DNA of 64,000 bases, taken from Fusobacterium necrophorum subsp. necrophorum. Lineage in GTDB: Bacteria > Fusobacteriota > Fusobacteriia > Fusobacteriales > Fusobacteriaceae. Each line of letters begins with the position of its first letter. The stretch's first letter is position 1. The notes beneath the pieces were generated by a model. The model made no database searches and had not been told where the DNA came from. It worked only from the letters and a program-made list of their open reading frames with translations. The position numbers and the translations under genes were made by a program. Location: contig NZ_CP034842.1 of NCBI RefSeq assembly GCF_004006635.1, positions 2,604,001-2,668,000 on the forward strand. The letters are read 5' to 3'. This document shows positions 51,372 to 60,010 of the stretch, one piece after another.

Positions 51372-51764
51372 TTACATGACATGCCAATCAATTTTTTGAT
51401 GATAACTATCAAATTCTAAATTAGCACGAATTTCTCCCGTGGTAGGATTGTAATTCCACCCTCCGTCATCACTGACTTCTCTAAAATCTTCTAGAATATG
51501 TAGTTCATTATTTTCTTTCTTGTCCCCATAAGCTCTTGTTCCATCCAATTCTTTCTTTCCATAAATCTCCAAAAATTTTTCATCTTGTGTCAAATCCTTA
51601 GGATAGCTCTTATACTCTTGATAATATTGTTCTAAAGATACCCGAAGATGCTTTAAAGATAGGGCGGTTTGCTCCGCATTTTCTATTTCTGTCAAACGAT
51701 CCGGTCGACTCATCAAAGCAATCCCTATAATAATAGCCGCCAACACTAAAATAATTCCTCTCAA
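51372..51764 (-). CDS. Type IV pseudopilin-like membrane-anchored protein
   Basis: A 130-residue protein with one N-terminal hydrophobic helix (IILVLAAIIIGIALM), an amphipathic continuation with the LKHLRVSLEQYYQEYKSYPK pattern typical of pseudopilin stalks, and a C-terminal GGWNYNPTTGEI block like that of PulG-type pilins. The usual prepilin peptidase site (G before F-T-L-I-E) is missing, so processing by PilD is doubtful. It overlaps yqeH by four bases and lies in a housekeeping operon without other pilus genes. It may be a pilin-derived anchor. Confidence 0.65.
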   Translation of the reverse strand: MRGIILVLAAIIIGIALMSRPDRLTEIENAEQTALSLKHLRVSLEQYYQEYKSYPKDLTQDEKFLEIYGKKELDGTRAYGDKKENNELHILEDFREVSDDGGWNYNPTTGEIRANLEFDSYHQKIDWHVM

Positions 51765-52849
51765 AATGAAACCCTCCTTGGATGAATAAAGGCCTTTCGT
51801 ATTACAATATCTCCCCCTTCAGGATATTCTACTTCAATATGTAAAGGACCTCTTTTTACAGACAACCATGCAAGACCTTTCCATACCAATTCTTCTCCTG
51901 CTGCAATGGTAAATTTCTCTTTTCGGAATTTTCCCTTCTCTTTCAAATGCAAGCAATGAACTCTTTCTGTCTGTAAACTCGCCTTTTCTGAATTCGTTTC
52001 ATGAAACTGTACTCCCTGAGATGCATACAAACTGAAAATCGGCTTCTGTCCTTCTTCATTTAAGACCTGTAACTTAATCAATTCTCCTAATACCACACAA
52101 CGATTTTTTTCCAATTTGAAAGTTTTCCTTGAAATTTCTGTCGACGGAATAATTTTCAATTGATCTTCTTCTATTACCAAGTCCGAAAATCTTCCTCCCG
52201 GAATCAAGCCCGGAGTATCAATCAAACGTAGTTTTGTTCCTGTAATTTCATGAAAAGTACTAAGCAGGGTTGTTCCGGGATATTTGGACACCGTCACTCG
52301 ATTTTCTCCCAACAAGCGATTGACAACACTTGATTTTCCTACATTGGTAACTCCCAAAACCAACACTTCGACTCCATTCGGATAGAAATGATGAATTTTT
52401 CGTAAAATACCGTTCATTCCATAATTATTTTTACAACTCACAATGGCAATATCCAAAGGGGCAATTCCCTCGGAGGCCAATCTTCCCTTTACCCAATTCG
52501 CTACTTCAGACGGATGTTTTTCTCCGGGAATTAAATCCACTTTATTAATAACAACAATGGAATCCATTTCTCTTAAAATGTCTAAAATATCGTCTTGAAA
52601 AGAACCCTCAAAATCAATAATGTCAAAGATAGCTAAAGCCAATCTTTGCGGAGAAACCCATTGTTGCAGTTCTTTTTGATAGTCTTCCCGACTTAAAAAG
52701 CTGGAAGAATGCTCTCCATAGTGAGAAATGCGAAAACATCTTTGACAATACAATTCTTCCTTTCCTGTCAACTCCTTGGGAGTATATCCCCCTTTTTTAC
52801 TATCCGTATTTTGTAAAGGAATCCCACATCCAATACATTTTTTCCCCAT
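51761..52849 (-). CDS. yqeH: YqeH-type circularly permuted GTPase, ribosome assembly
   Basis: A 362-residue GTPase needed for 30S subunit biogenesis in Bacillus. A zinc finger (CIGCGIP... YCQRCF) opens the protein. The GTPase motifs are circularly permuted: G4 NKVDLIPG comes before G1 VTNVGKSSVVNRLL, then G3 DTPGLIPGG. The start at 52849 follows GGAGTG; the longer frame to 53110 simply reads antisense-like sequence over the recombinase gene and is rejected. It is coupled to the pilin-like gene by an ATGA overlap. Confidence 0.93.
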   Translation of the reverse strand: MGKKCIGCGIPLQNTDSKKGGYTPKELTGKEELYCQRCFRISHYGEHSSSFLSREDYQKELQQWVSPQRLALAIFDIIDFEGSFQDDILDILREMDSIVVINKVDLIPGEKHPSEVANWVKGRLASEGIAPLDIAIVSCKNNYGMNGILRKIHHFYPNGVEVLVLGVTNVGKSSVVNRLLGENRVTVSKYPGTTLLSTFHEITGTKLRLIDTPGLIPGGRFSDLVIEEDQLKIIPSTEISRKTFKLEKNRCVVLGELIKLQVLNEEGQKPIFSLYASQGVQFHETNSEKASLQTERVHCLHLKEKGKFRKEKFTIAAGEELVWKGLAWLSVKRGPLHIEVEYPEGGDIVIRKAFIHPRRVSF

Positions 52850-52863
52850 TCTTTCACTCCTTT

Positions 52864-53652
52864 TTATAGATAAGCTTCGTAACGCTGGAATAGCTCTCCC
52901 TGTTCCAAGCCCAACAAATACTGTAATTCCACTTTTGGCATTCCCGCTCTCAATAATTGAATTGTAAAACTGTGACGAAAGCTGTATATCGTCATATGTT
53001 CCAGTTCCGGAATTTTTTCTCGATATTTCATAAAAATATTTCGTAAAGTCTTCTCTGAGAAATCCCAAATATTTCCCTCTCGAATCCCCTTCTCCTCGCA
53101 ATAATTCCAAAGAGCCTCTTTCGCTCTTTGACTAAAAAAAATAGTTCTTGTTTCTTTTTTTTGAAAAAAATAAATTTCTTGTTTCTCCCAATGAATTTGC
53201 ATATAAACTAAAGATAACAATTCTTTGGGTTTCATTCCGGTAGAATAGAGTAACTCAAAAATCGCTCTATCTCTAATATCTTCTTCAAAGGATTTCCGAA
53301 ATTTCTCCCATACATTCGTTTCAAAAAATAAAATGACATCCTCTTCCTTTCGCACTTTTGTGAAATAAAGAGAAAAATCTTCTTTGACAATATCTTCTTC
53401 TTTTAAAAAACGAAGAAACACCTTTATGGAAGAAAGTTTTCTATGTACTGTACTTGCTGCATGCTTCTCCTGCAAAGAAAAAAAATAACTTTTCATCGCC
53501 AAGACAGTAAATTCTCCCTCTTGACAATCCTCTATATAACGTAAAAATTGCTCTAAATCCTTTTGAATGGCACGAAGACTGTTCTGACGAAGTCCCCGTT
53601 GCAGCTCCAAATGATGAATATATTTTTGTTTCCATAAAGTAAGCTCTTCCAT
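52864..53652 (-). CDS. Degenerate XerC/XerD-like tyrosine recombinase
   Basis: A 262-residue protein with an intact SAM-like core-binding N-terminus (RGLRQNSLRAIQKDLEQFLRYI) and catalytic-domain fold. Aligned to XerD, Arg148 is Lys (GMKPKELLSL), His244 is Tyr (TIYSFRHSF), and His270 is Leu (LLGLEQG). Arg247, a Lys in the beta-hairpin (QKKETRT) and the nucleophile Tyr (LFQRY) remain. It ends soon after that Tyr. With three of the catalytic residues changed it may bind DNA without recombining it, or work only with a partner. It lies in a stable housekeeping operon after trmFO, so it looks like a domesticated gene, not a mobile one. Confidence 0.82.
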   Translation of the reverse strand: MEELTLWKQKYIHHLELQRGLRQNSLRAIQKDLEQFLRYIEDCQEGEFTVLAMKSYFFSLQEKHAASTVHRKLSSIKVFLRFLKEEDIVKEDFSLYFTKVRKEEDVILFFETNVWEKFRKSFEEDIRDRAIFELLYSTGMKPKELLSLVYMQIHWEKQEIYFFQKKETRTIFFSQRAKEALWNYCEEKGIREGNIWDFSEKTLRNIFMKYREKIPELEHMTIYSFRHSFTIQLLRAGMPKVELQYLLGLEQGELFQRYEAYL

Positions 53653-53670
53653 AACAATCCTCTATTGACA

Positions 53671-54978
53671 TTATAGCACTTTTATTTTATTTTTTAAATA
53701 CTCGATTGACAGTCTGGACATTTCGAAATATCTTTCTCTTTTATCTCGAAATTTTTTTCCTTCCAAAGATCTTATGATTCCAAAATTAGGTCCCATAGGC
53801 TGAAATTTCTTTTTTTCTTCCGTGATATATCGTATCAAAGCTCCTATAGCTGTTACATCTTCCAAAATGAACGCTTCCTTTCCCTGTAGTTTATTTGCTA
53901 TGTTAATTGCTGCGATACATCCTGTGGATATGGCAGCCACATACCCCTCTCCTCCTGTAATCTGCCCTGCAAAATATAGATTTTCCTGAGATTTCAAAGC
54001 TAGATCGGACTTCAATAATTTGGTAGAATTTAGGAAAGTATTTCGATGCATAACTCCGTAACGAAGGAAGTCCACCTGTTTCAAAGCGGGAATCATGGAA
54101 AATACTCTCTTTTGTTCTCCCCACTTTAAATTTGTCTGAAAGCCTACCATATTATATAATTTCCCCTCTTTATCATCCTGTCGAAGCTGTACCACAGCGT
54201 AATCCATTTGATTTGTTCTCGGATTCGTCAAACCTTTCGGCTTTAAAGGACCGAATAAAAGACTTTTTTCTCCTGACATTGCTATTTTTTCTACAGGCAT
54301 ACAGGCGTCGAACAATTTTTCTTCTTCAAATTTTTTCAAAGGAGCCCTTTCCGCCCGAATCAGTTCCGTATAAAAAACCTCATATTCTTCTTTCGTCATG
54401 GGACAATTGATATATTCTCCCTCTCCTTTCCCATAACGAGATTGAAAATAAGCCGAAGTCATATCAATGGATTCCAAGCTTACAATCGGAGCCGCTGCAT
54501 CATAAAAATAAAGAGAATCTTCTCCGGTAATATCTAACAATTCTTTGAATAAAAGCTCTGAAGTGAGAGGTCCACTGGCAATTAACACATATTGATCTTT
54601 TGGAATCTTTGTAAATTCTTCTTCCACTATGGTAATATTTTCCATTGTTCTAAGAATTTCCGTCACTTTTTCGGAAAATTCGTGACGATCCACTGCCAAA
54701 GCCTGCCCTGCCGGAACTTTTGTTTCATCGGCTACTCGAATTAAGAGAGAGTCCAAAAAACGTAATTCTTCTTTCATCAAACCGGAAGCATTTCCCAAAT
54801 GATTTCCTCCCAGAGAGTTGCTGCATACTAATTCTGCAAAATAATCATAGTGATGAGCCTCCGTCTTTTTCTGCCCTTTCATTTCATAAAGTTGAACAAA
54901 AATTCCTCTCTTTGCCAATTGATATGCCGCTTCAGAACCTGCCAAACCGGCTCCTACTACAATGACCTCTTTTTTCAT
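53671..54978 (-). CDS. trmFO: tRNA (uracil-5-)-methyltransferase TrmFO
   Basis: A 435-residue folate- and FAD-dependent enzyme that makes ribothymidine at U54 of tRNA using methylenetetrahydrofolate. The N-terminal VGAGLAGSEAAYQLA fold, ELVCSNSLGGNHLGNASG and the C-terminal YFAGQITGGEGYVAAISTG are characteristic and distinguish it from the longer MnmG. Full length. It lies 21 bases after topA and 18 before the Xer-like gene. The topA-trmFO-xer order is common in Gram-positive genomes and supports the call. Confidence 0.95.
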   Translation of the reverse strand: MKKEVIVVGAGLAGSEAAYQLAKRGIFVQLYEMKGQKKTEAHHYDYFAELVCSNSLGGNHLGNASGLMKEELRFLDSLLIRVADETKVPAGQALAVDRHEFSEKVTEILRTMENITIVEEEFTKIPKDQYVLIASGPLTSELLFKELLDITGEDSLYFYDAAAPIVSLESIDMTSAYFQSRYGKGEGEYINCPMTKEEYEVFYTELIRAERAPLKKFEEEKLFDACMPVEKIAMSGEKSLLFGPLKPKGLTNPRTNQMDYAVVQLRQDDKEGKLYNMVGFQTNLKWGEQKRVFSMIPALKQVDFLRYGVMHRNTFLNSTKLLKSDLALKSQENLYFAGQITGGEGYVAAISTGCIAAINIANKLQGKEAFILEDVTAIGALIRYITEEKKKFQPMGPNFGIIRSLEGKKFRDKRERYFEMSRLSIEYLKNKIKVL

Positions 54979-54999
54979 GTTTCTTTTGTTTCCTCTCTT

Positions 55000-57249
55000 C
55001 TATTTCTTTTCAATTTTTCGAATATTTCTACATTCTGGATAGCCTGTACAGGATAAAAATTTTCCCCATCTTCCTCGATTCACTTTAAATGGTTTTCCGC
55101 ATTTTTCACAAACTCCTGCTTCCCGAACCAGTTTTTCTTCCTCTTCTTTTATTTGTCTTATCTTCTCTTGAATTTGATATATTCCATCTATCTTTTCAAT
55201 GCTTCCCGCCTTTAACTCCTTTCGAATTTCTGCCGGTAAAGCTTCTCGTAAGCCGTCCTCTTTGAAATTTTCACTTTCCAGATAGCTGCCAAATCTTCCC
55301 TCTTTGAGTAGATAACTGACTCCTGTTTCTGTTTTCATATCCGTTTTATATCCGGCTTTCTTCTTCAAACTTTCTTCCAAAGCCTCTTTCACAAAAACTT
55401 TTCCCTGTTTCAATTGTTCCATGGGAATGGGAATATTTTTTAAAGAAATTTTGCTGGAATCTCCTTCCACAGGGCTCGCCAAATATCTTCCAAAACGTCC
55501 TGTTTTTACAATCATATAATCTTTTCCATTGGAACACAATACGTCGGAAAGAATTATTTTTTCTGTTTCCGCTTGAACCGCTTCCTTGCAAGCCTCCATT
55601 TCTTCTTTCAAACCATCATAAAAACGATGTAACAGAGAAATCCAGTCTTCCGTTCCCAGTTCCACTCCATCCAATTCATTTTCGAGTTCTGCCGTAAACT
55701 TTACATTCATAATCTTTGAAAAATATTTCTCCAACTGTGCTTTCACTTCATAACCAATTTCCGTTGGAATAAAGCTTCTTTTTTCCATCACAATATATTC
55801 TCTTTTTTTCAAAGTTTCTATAATGGTAGCATAGGTGGACGGTCTTCCAATTCCCTCTGTTTCCAACATTTTTACCAAAGAAGATTCTGTCAACCTCGCC
55901 GGAGGTTTCGTCATATCTTCCTTTATTTCCAATTTTGAAAGCTCTAATTGATCCCCCACTTCGATTTTTGGAAAATCTTCCAAATTTAATTCTTCCTCTT
56001 CCTTAAAAACTTTATAATATCCGTCAAACAAAATTTTGTTCATACTACCGCGAAACTGAACCCCTTCTCGTTCACATACAACTTCAAATTGTTCATATTT
56101 CATGGAAGCCAATTCGGAAATTAAAAATCTTTCCCAAATCAATTTATATAATTTCCATTGGTCTTTTTCCAAAATTTTTTCTAAACTTTCCGGGGTGACA
56201 TATACATCCGTAGGTCGAATCGCTTCATGAGCATCTTGGATTTTTTGTTTGCTTTCTTTCTTTTCTTTTACATCTGTTACATACTCTTTTCCAAAAGTTT
56301 CCGTAATATAGCTTTTTGCCATCTCTTTCGCTTCCTGAGAAATTCTCGTAGAGTCCGTTCTCATATAGGTAATCAAGCCTTTGTGATTTCCATTGATGTT
56401 AATTCCCTCATATAATTTTTGAGCCAACATCATAGTTCGACTGGCAGAAAATCCTAAATAAGAGGAGGAAAGTTGTTGTAAGGTGCTTGTCTTTAAAGCT
56501 AGAGGGGGTCTTTTACTCTTCTTGGAAATCTTAGCTTCTACTACTGTAAATTTTTGGTTCTGTAACAGTTTGACTCTCTCTACCAGACTCTCCTCTTTTA
56601 TCTTTTCCACTTTTTTTCCATCCATTTTTGAAAGAGGCCAAGTCCAGCTTTGTTCAAAATTTCCTTTCACATCCCAATATTTTTCCGGAACAAATTTCCG
56701 AATTTTATCTTCCAAGTCACAAATCAATTTCAAGGCAACGGATTGCACCCGTCCCGCACTGGTATTGGGAGAGATTAATTTCCATAGAAAAGGACTGATT
56801 TCATATCCCACTAAACGATCCAAAACTCTTCTTGCCTGCTGAGCATTTACCTTATTTGTATCAATGATTCTGGGATTTTTTACGGCTTCTCGAATCGCTC
56901 TATCTGTAATTTCATGAAATTCTATTCGATTTTGTTCTCCTTTATCCAATTTTAAAGCGTTTGCAATATGCCAAGCTATCGCCTCTCCTTCACGATCCGG
57001 ATCCGAAGCAAGATACACCTTATTTGCATTTTTTGCCTGCATTTTTAATTTTTTAACAACATCCCCTTTTCCTTTAATGGTAGAGTAAGAAGTTTTAAAA
57101 TCGTTGTTTACATCCACTCCCATTTTTGTTTTTGGAAGATCACAAATATGTCCGAACGAAGCAGCTACCTCATAATTTTTTCCCAAAATTTTTTCAATGG
57201 TCTTTGCTTTCGCAGGAGATTCGACAATTACTAGATTTTTATTCGCCAT
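55000..57249 (-). CDS. topA: DNA topoisomerase I
   Basis: A 749-residue type IA topoisomerase that relaxes negative supercoils. The Toprim domain starts at LVIVESPAKAKTIEKIL and holds DPDREGEAIAWH. The catalytic tyrosine lies in ITYMRTDSTRIS. The C-terminus has one four-cysteine zinc finger (CEKCGKPF... CTGYPEC), where many TopA proteins have several. ATG at 57249 follows GAGGTG; six earlier codons are dropped. It overlaps nothing but starts 14 bases after dprA. Confidence 0.96.
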   Translation of the reverse strand: MANKNLVIVESPAKAKTIEKILGKNYEVAASFGHICDLPKTKMGVDVNNDFKTSYSTIKGKGDVVKKLKMQAKNANKVYLASDPDREGEAIAWHIANALKLDKGEQNRIEFHEITDRAIREAVKNPRIIDTNKVNAQQARRVLDRLVGYEISPFLWKLISPNTSAGRVQSVALKLICDLEDKIRKFVPEKYWDVKGNFEQSWTWPLSKMDGKKVEKIKEESLVERVKLLQNQKFTVVEAKISKKSKRPPLALKTSTLQQLSSSYLGFSASRTMMLAQKLYEGININGNHKGLITYMRTDSTRISQEAKEMAKSYITETFGKEYVTDVKEKKESKQKIQDAHEAIRPTDVYVTPESLEKILEKDQWKLYKLIWERFLISELASMKYEQFEVVCEREGVQFRGSMNKILFDGYYKVFKEEEELNLEDFPKIEVGDQLELSKLEIKEDMTKPPARLTESSLVKMLETEGIGRPSTYATIIETLKKREYIVMEKRSFIPTEIGYEVKAQLEKYFSKIMNVKFTAELENELDGVELGTEDWISLLHRFYDGLKEEMEACKEAVQAETEKIILSDVLCSNGKDYMIVKTGRFGRYLASPVEGDSSKISLKNIPIPMEQLKQGKVFVKEALEESLKKKAGYKTDMKTETGVSYLLKEGRFGSYLESENFKEDGLREALPAEIRKELKAGSIEKIDGIYQIQEKIRQIKEEEEKLVREAGVCEKCGKPFKVNRGRWGKFLSCTGYPECRNIRKIEKK

Positions 57250-57263
57250 AACAATTCGACACC

Positions 57264-58115
57264 TCATTTTATTTTCTTAAATTTCCCACCTGATATTGAT
57301 TTTATCCATCCCTCTATTTCGAGTTCCATCAACTGAGAAAGCAATTCTTGTTTTGAACACAACAATTCTTTCTCCAATTCATCCAAACTTTTTTCTCGTA
57401 GCAAACTTGCCAGTATCTTCCGAGACAGAGAAGATACTTCCGGCATAATTTCCATCTCTACTTCTCTACTCCAACCGTAATCATATAGGATTTCTTCCAT
57501 TTTTGCAAGTAACTTCGCCTGAGAATCACGAATCAACTGATTGCAACCTCTGGAACAAGGACTGTCAATGTCTCCAGGAATGGCATAGACGTCTCGATTT
57601 TCTTCCAGAGCAAGTTCCGCCGTAATTAAACTTCCTCCTCTTTCTTTGCTCTCCACTACAACCACAGCCTGTGACAATCCTGCGATAATTCGATTTCTTT
57701 CCGGAAAATTTTTTGGAAATGCTTTCATGCCTAAAGGATATTCGCTCACTAACAAGCCCTCCTTTGCAACTCGCTTCCAAAGATTTGTATTTTGTTTTGG
57801 GTAAATTTCATCCAAACCGGAACCCACAACGGCAATCGTTTTTCCTTTCAGATTCAAGGTCGCTTCTTGACAAATTGCATCGATCCCCAAAGCCAATCCG
57901 CTTACTGTAACAACATTCGCAGAGCATAAGGTACTTACAAGTTTTTGACAGCAGAGTTTTCCATAATCCGTTGCCGTTCTCGTTCCTACCACCGCTACTT
58001 TTCTTTCCGCCTGCAACAAACGAATATCTCCCATACAATACAAAGTTTTCGGAGGCTTACTAATCTCTTTCAACAATTCAGGATATGTTGCGTCCTCAAT
58101 CTGAATTCGATACAT
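57264..58115 (-). CDS. dprA: DNA processing protein DprA
   Basis: A 283-residue protein that loads RecA on incoming single-stranded DNA in natural transformation. The Rossmann-like core shows VVGTRTATDYG, SGLALGIDAICQ, VVGSGLDEIYPKQN, and the signature run YPLG... NFPERNRIIAGLS... GGSLITAELALE, then PGDIDSPCSRGCNQLI. The C-terminal ~65 residues resemble the winged-helix tail. A GGGAGGAATT site precedes the ATG. DprA is widespread beyond proven competent species, so competence is not established, although DNA uptake would fit the exchange of toxin cassettes. Confidence 0.94.
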   Translation of the reverse strand: MYRIQIEDATYPELLKEISKPPKTLYCMGDIRLLQAERKVAVVGTRTATDYGKLCCQKLVSTLCSANVVTVSGLALGIDAICQEATLNLKGKTIAVVGSGLDEIYPKQNTNLWKRVAKEGLLVSEYPLGMKAFPKNFPERNRIIAGLSQAVVVVESKERGGSLITAELALEENRDVYAIPGDIDSPCSRGCNQLIRDSQAKLLAKMEEILYDYGWSREVEMEIMPEVSSLSRKILASLLREKSLDELEKELLCSKQELLSQLMELEIEGWIKSISGGKFKKIK

Positions 58116-58132
58116 AATTCCTCCCTTGTTTT

Positions 58133-58807
58133 CTATTTTGTTTTTAAATATGCCTGTGACATCATTTTTTTCATCAAATTGGAATTTGGATATTTAGAAG
58201 AGCCCTGTGCCAAAATTTGTTGTGCCTTCGAATAATCTCCCATTGCCATATAGGTATCTCCCAGTCCTAAATATCCATCTTCTCCTTGTGTCAGTGCAAG
58301 GTATTGTTGAAAATCCGAAATGGCTTCCGAATATTTTCCGCTATCTCGATAAGATAAGGCTCGACCTAAGTATGCCTCCCCAAATTCTGCATTCATCTGT
58401 AATACTTTTGTATATTCTTCAATCGCCTGACTGTGCCTTCCTAAAAAACGATCGGTCGTAGCCGCTCCAAATACATTTTTCATATCTGAAAAATCTGATT
58501 GAAAAACTGCATTTGCCTTCTCATATTGCTTCTGTATAAAAAGAGCGTTTCCTTTTTGAAAAACACTTGTAAATATTGGTACTTCCGATACTTTTTCGAC
58601 AAACTCTTCCTTTCCCGGTATGACTTCTGTATCCTCTTTTCTTTCTTTCATTGGACCGGTATCTTCCATCATTTTTTCGGAAGAAATTTTATTTCCATTT
58701 ACTCCAATCATTTCAATTTCCCGTATTTCTCCTGTCGCCCATAGGGAAAAAGACAGAAAAAGAAAAAAGAATAATCCTTTCACTCCCCTATTCCACCGTA
58801 TTTTCAT
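58133..58807 (-). CDS. Secreted TPR-repeat protein
   Basis: A 224-residue protein with a signal peptide (GLFFFLFLSFSLWATG), a charged linker and three to four tetratricopeptide repeats from about residue 85 (ALFIQKQYEKANAVF, QAIEEYTKVLQMNAEFGEAY, KYSEAISDFQQYLAL, DYSKAQQILAQGSSKYP). Such proteins scaffold envelope complexes. No partner can be named. It overlaps xseA by 20 bases and has an AAGGAG site in the end of that gene. Confidence 0.8.
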   Translation of the reverse strand: MKIRWNRGVKGLFFFLFLSFSLWATGEIREIEMIGVNGNKISSEKMMEDTGPMKERKEDTEVIPGKEEFVEKVSEVPIFTSVFQKGNALFIQKQYEKANAVFQSDFSDMKNVFGAATTDRFLGRHSQAIEEYTKVLQMNAEFGEAYLGRALSYRDSGKYSEAISDFQQYLALTQGEDGYLGLGDTYMAMGDYSKAQQILAQGSSKYPNSNLMKKMMSQAYLKTK

Positions 58808-60002
58808 ATTTCTTCTCCTTTACTTCCGCTGTTATCTTTCCATCCATCATTTGAATTTCAATTTCTTCATGAAGGCTTACTTCCTCTAAAGAACGTAATC
58901 TTTGACCTCCTTTTCGCAATACAGCATATCCTTTTTGTAAAACCTTCATAGGATTCAAATGAATCACAGTTTCCAAAGAAAGATGATATTTTTGCCTTTT
59001 TCTTTCCAAGAAAGCCTCCATACTTTTTTGTAATCGTTCTTCTCGATGTAAGAGTTCTCGTTTATAGTTTTCAATTTTTTTTGGGAAATGTTGCAAGACA
59101 TATTCCTGCCTTCTCTTTTGTAAGTCCTGTTTTCTTTTCAAGAGATACTGCTTTCCCATGAATTGTAATCTATCATAACGAGATTGTATTTCTTTTTCAT
59201 AGTAGCTTAGCTCCGGAACCGATAACTCCACTGCTTGTGTTGGAGTTGCCGCCCTCACATCCGCTGTAAAATCACTCAACAAAATATCTACTTCATGTCC
59301 TACCGCTGAAATAATCGGCTTCTGTGAATGGTAAAAAGCCATAGCGACCTCTTCCTTATTGAAGGCCCACAAATCCTCTATACTTCCCCCACCACGACCT
59401 GCAATGATGAAATCAATCTCCGGAATTTGATTCAGAGTTTCAATTCCTGCCACAATTTCCTGTTCTGCTCCAATTCCTTGCACTTTGGCAGAACAGATAT
59501 AAATTGAAATTCTGGGATCTCGCTTTCGTACGGTTTTCACAATATCATGAATTGCCGCTCCCGTAATGGCAGTAACCACACCGATTGCTTTTGGATATTT
59601 TTGCAAAGCTCTTTTGTGTTCCAAAGAAAAATATCCCTCTTCCGCCATTCTCTTTTTCAGTGCTTCCAACTCCGCATATAGTGTTCCCAAACTATTTTGC
59701 TTTTCAATTCCTTTGACCAGAAGCTGAAACTCTCCTCGATTCTCATAAAATCCTACATCCGCAAAAATTCTGACTTTTTCTCCTTCCTGCAAATCATTTG
59801 GAATGCCTCGCCTTTGATAAGAAAATGCTGCACATTTCACTTGAGAGTTTTCATCTTTCAATTGAAAATACAGATGCCCGCTTTTGTAGTAAGTAACTCC
59901 CGAAAGTTCTCCTTCCACTATCATATTTTTAAATTCATAATTTCCTTCCAAGTAACGCTTTACTTTTACAGTTAAGTCACTGACCTTATAAATATATTCC
60001 AT
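58788..60002 (-). CDS. xseA: Exodeoxyribonuclease VII large subunit
   Basis: A 404-residue nuclease subunit that degrades single-stranded DNA with XseB. An N-terminal OB-fold (VEGELSGVTYYKSGHLYFQL) is followed by the catalytic domain with GVVTAITGAAIHDI, IIAGRGGGSIEDLWAFN, ISAVGHEVD and ADVRAATPTQAVEL, then a long coiled coil. AGGAG lies six bases before the ATG. xseB is not in this window or is too small to recognise. It starts 8 bases after uvrB. Confidence 0.95.
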   Translation of the reverse strand: MEYIYKVSDLTVKVKRYLEGNYEFKNMIVEGELSGVTYYKSGHLYFQLKDENSQVKCAAFSYQRRGIPNDLQEGEKVRIFADVGFYENRGEFQLLVKGIEKQNSLGTLYAELEALKKRMAEEGYFSLEHKRALQKYPKAIGVVTAITGAAIHDIVKTVRKRDPRISIYICSAKVQGIGAEQEIVAGIETLNQIPEIDFIIAGRGGGSIEDLWAFNKEEVAMAFYHSQKPIISAVGHEVDILLSDFTADVRAATPTQAVELSVPELSYYEKEIQSRYDRLQFMGKQYLLKRKQDLQKRRQEYVLQHFPKKIENYKRELLHREERLQKSMEAFLERKRQKYHLSLETVIHLNPMKVLQKGYAVLRKGGQRLRSLEEVSLHEEIEIQMMDGKITAEVKEKKYENTVE

Positions 60003-60010
60003 GTAATCTC

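Noticed and set aside
52850-53110. N-terminal extension of the YqeH frame
   Set aside because: It lies wholly across the upstream Xer-like gene; the zinc-finger start at 52849 has its own ribosome site.
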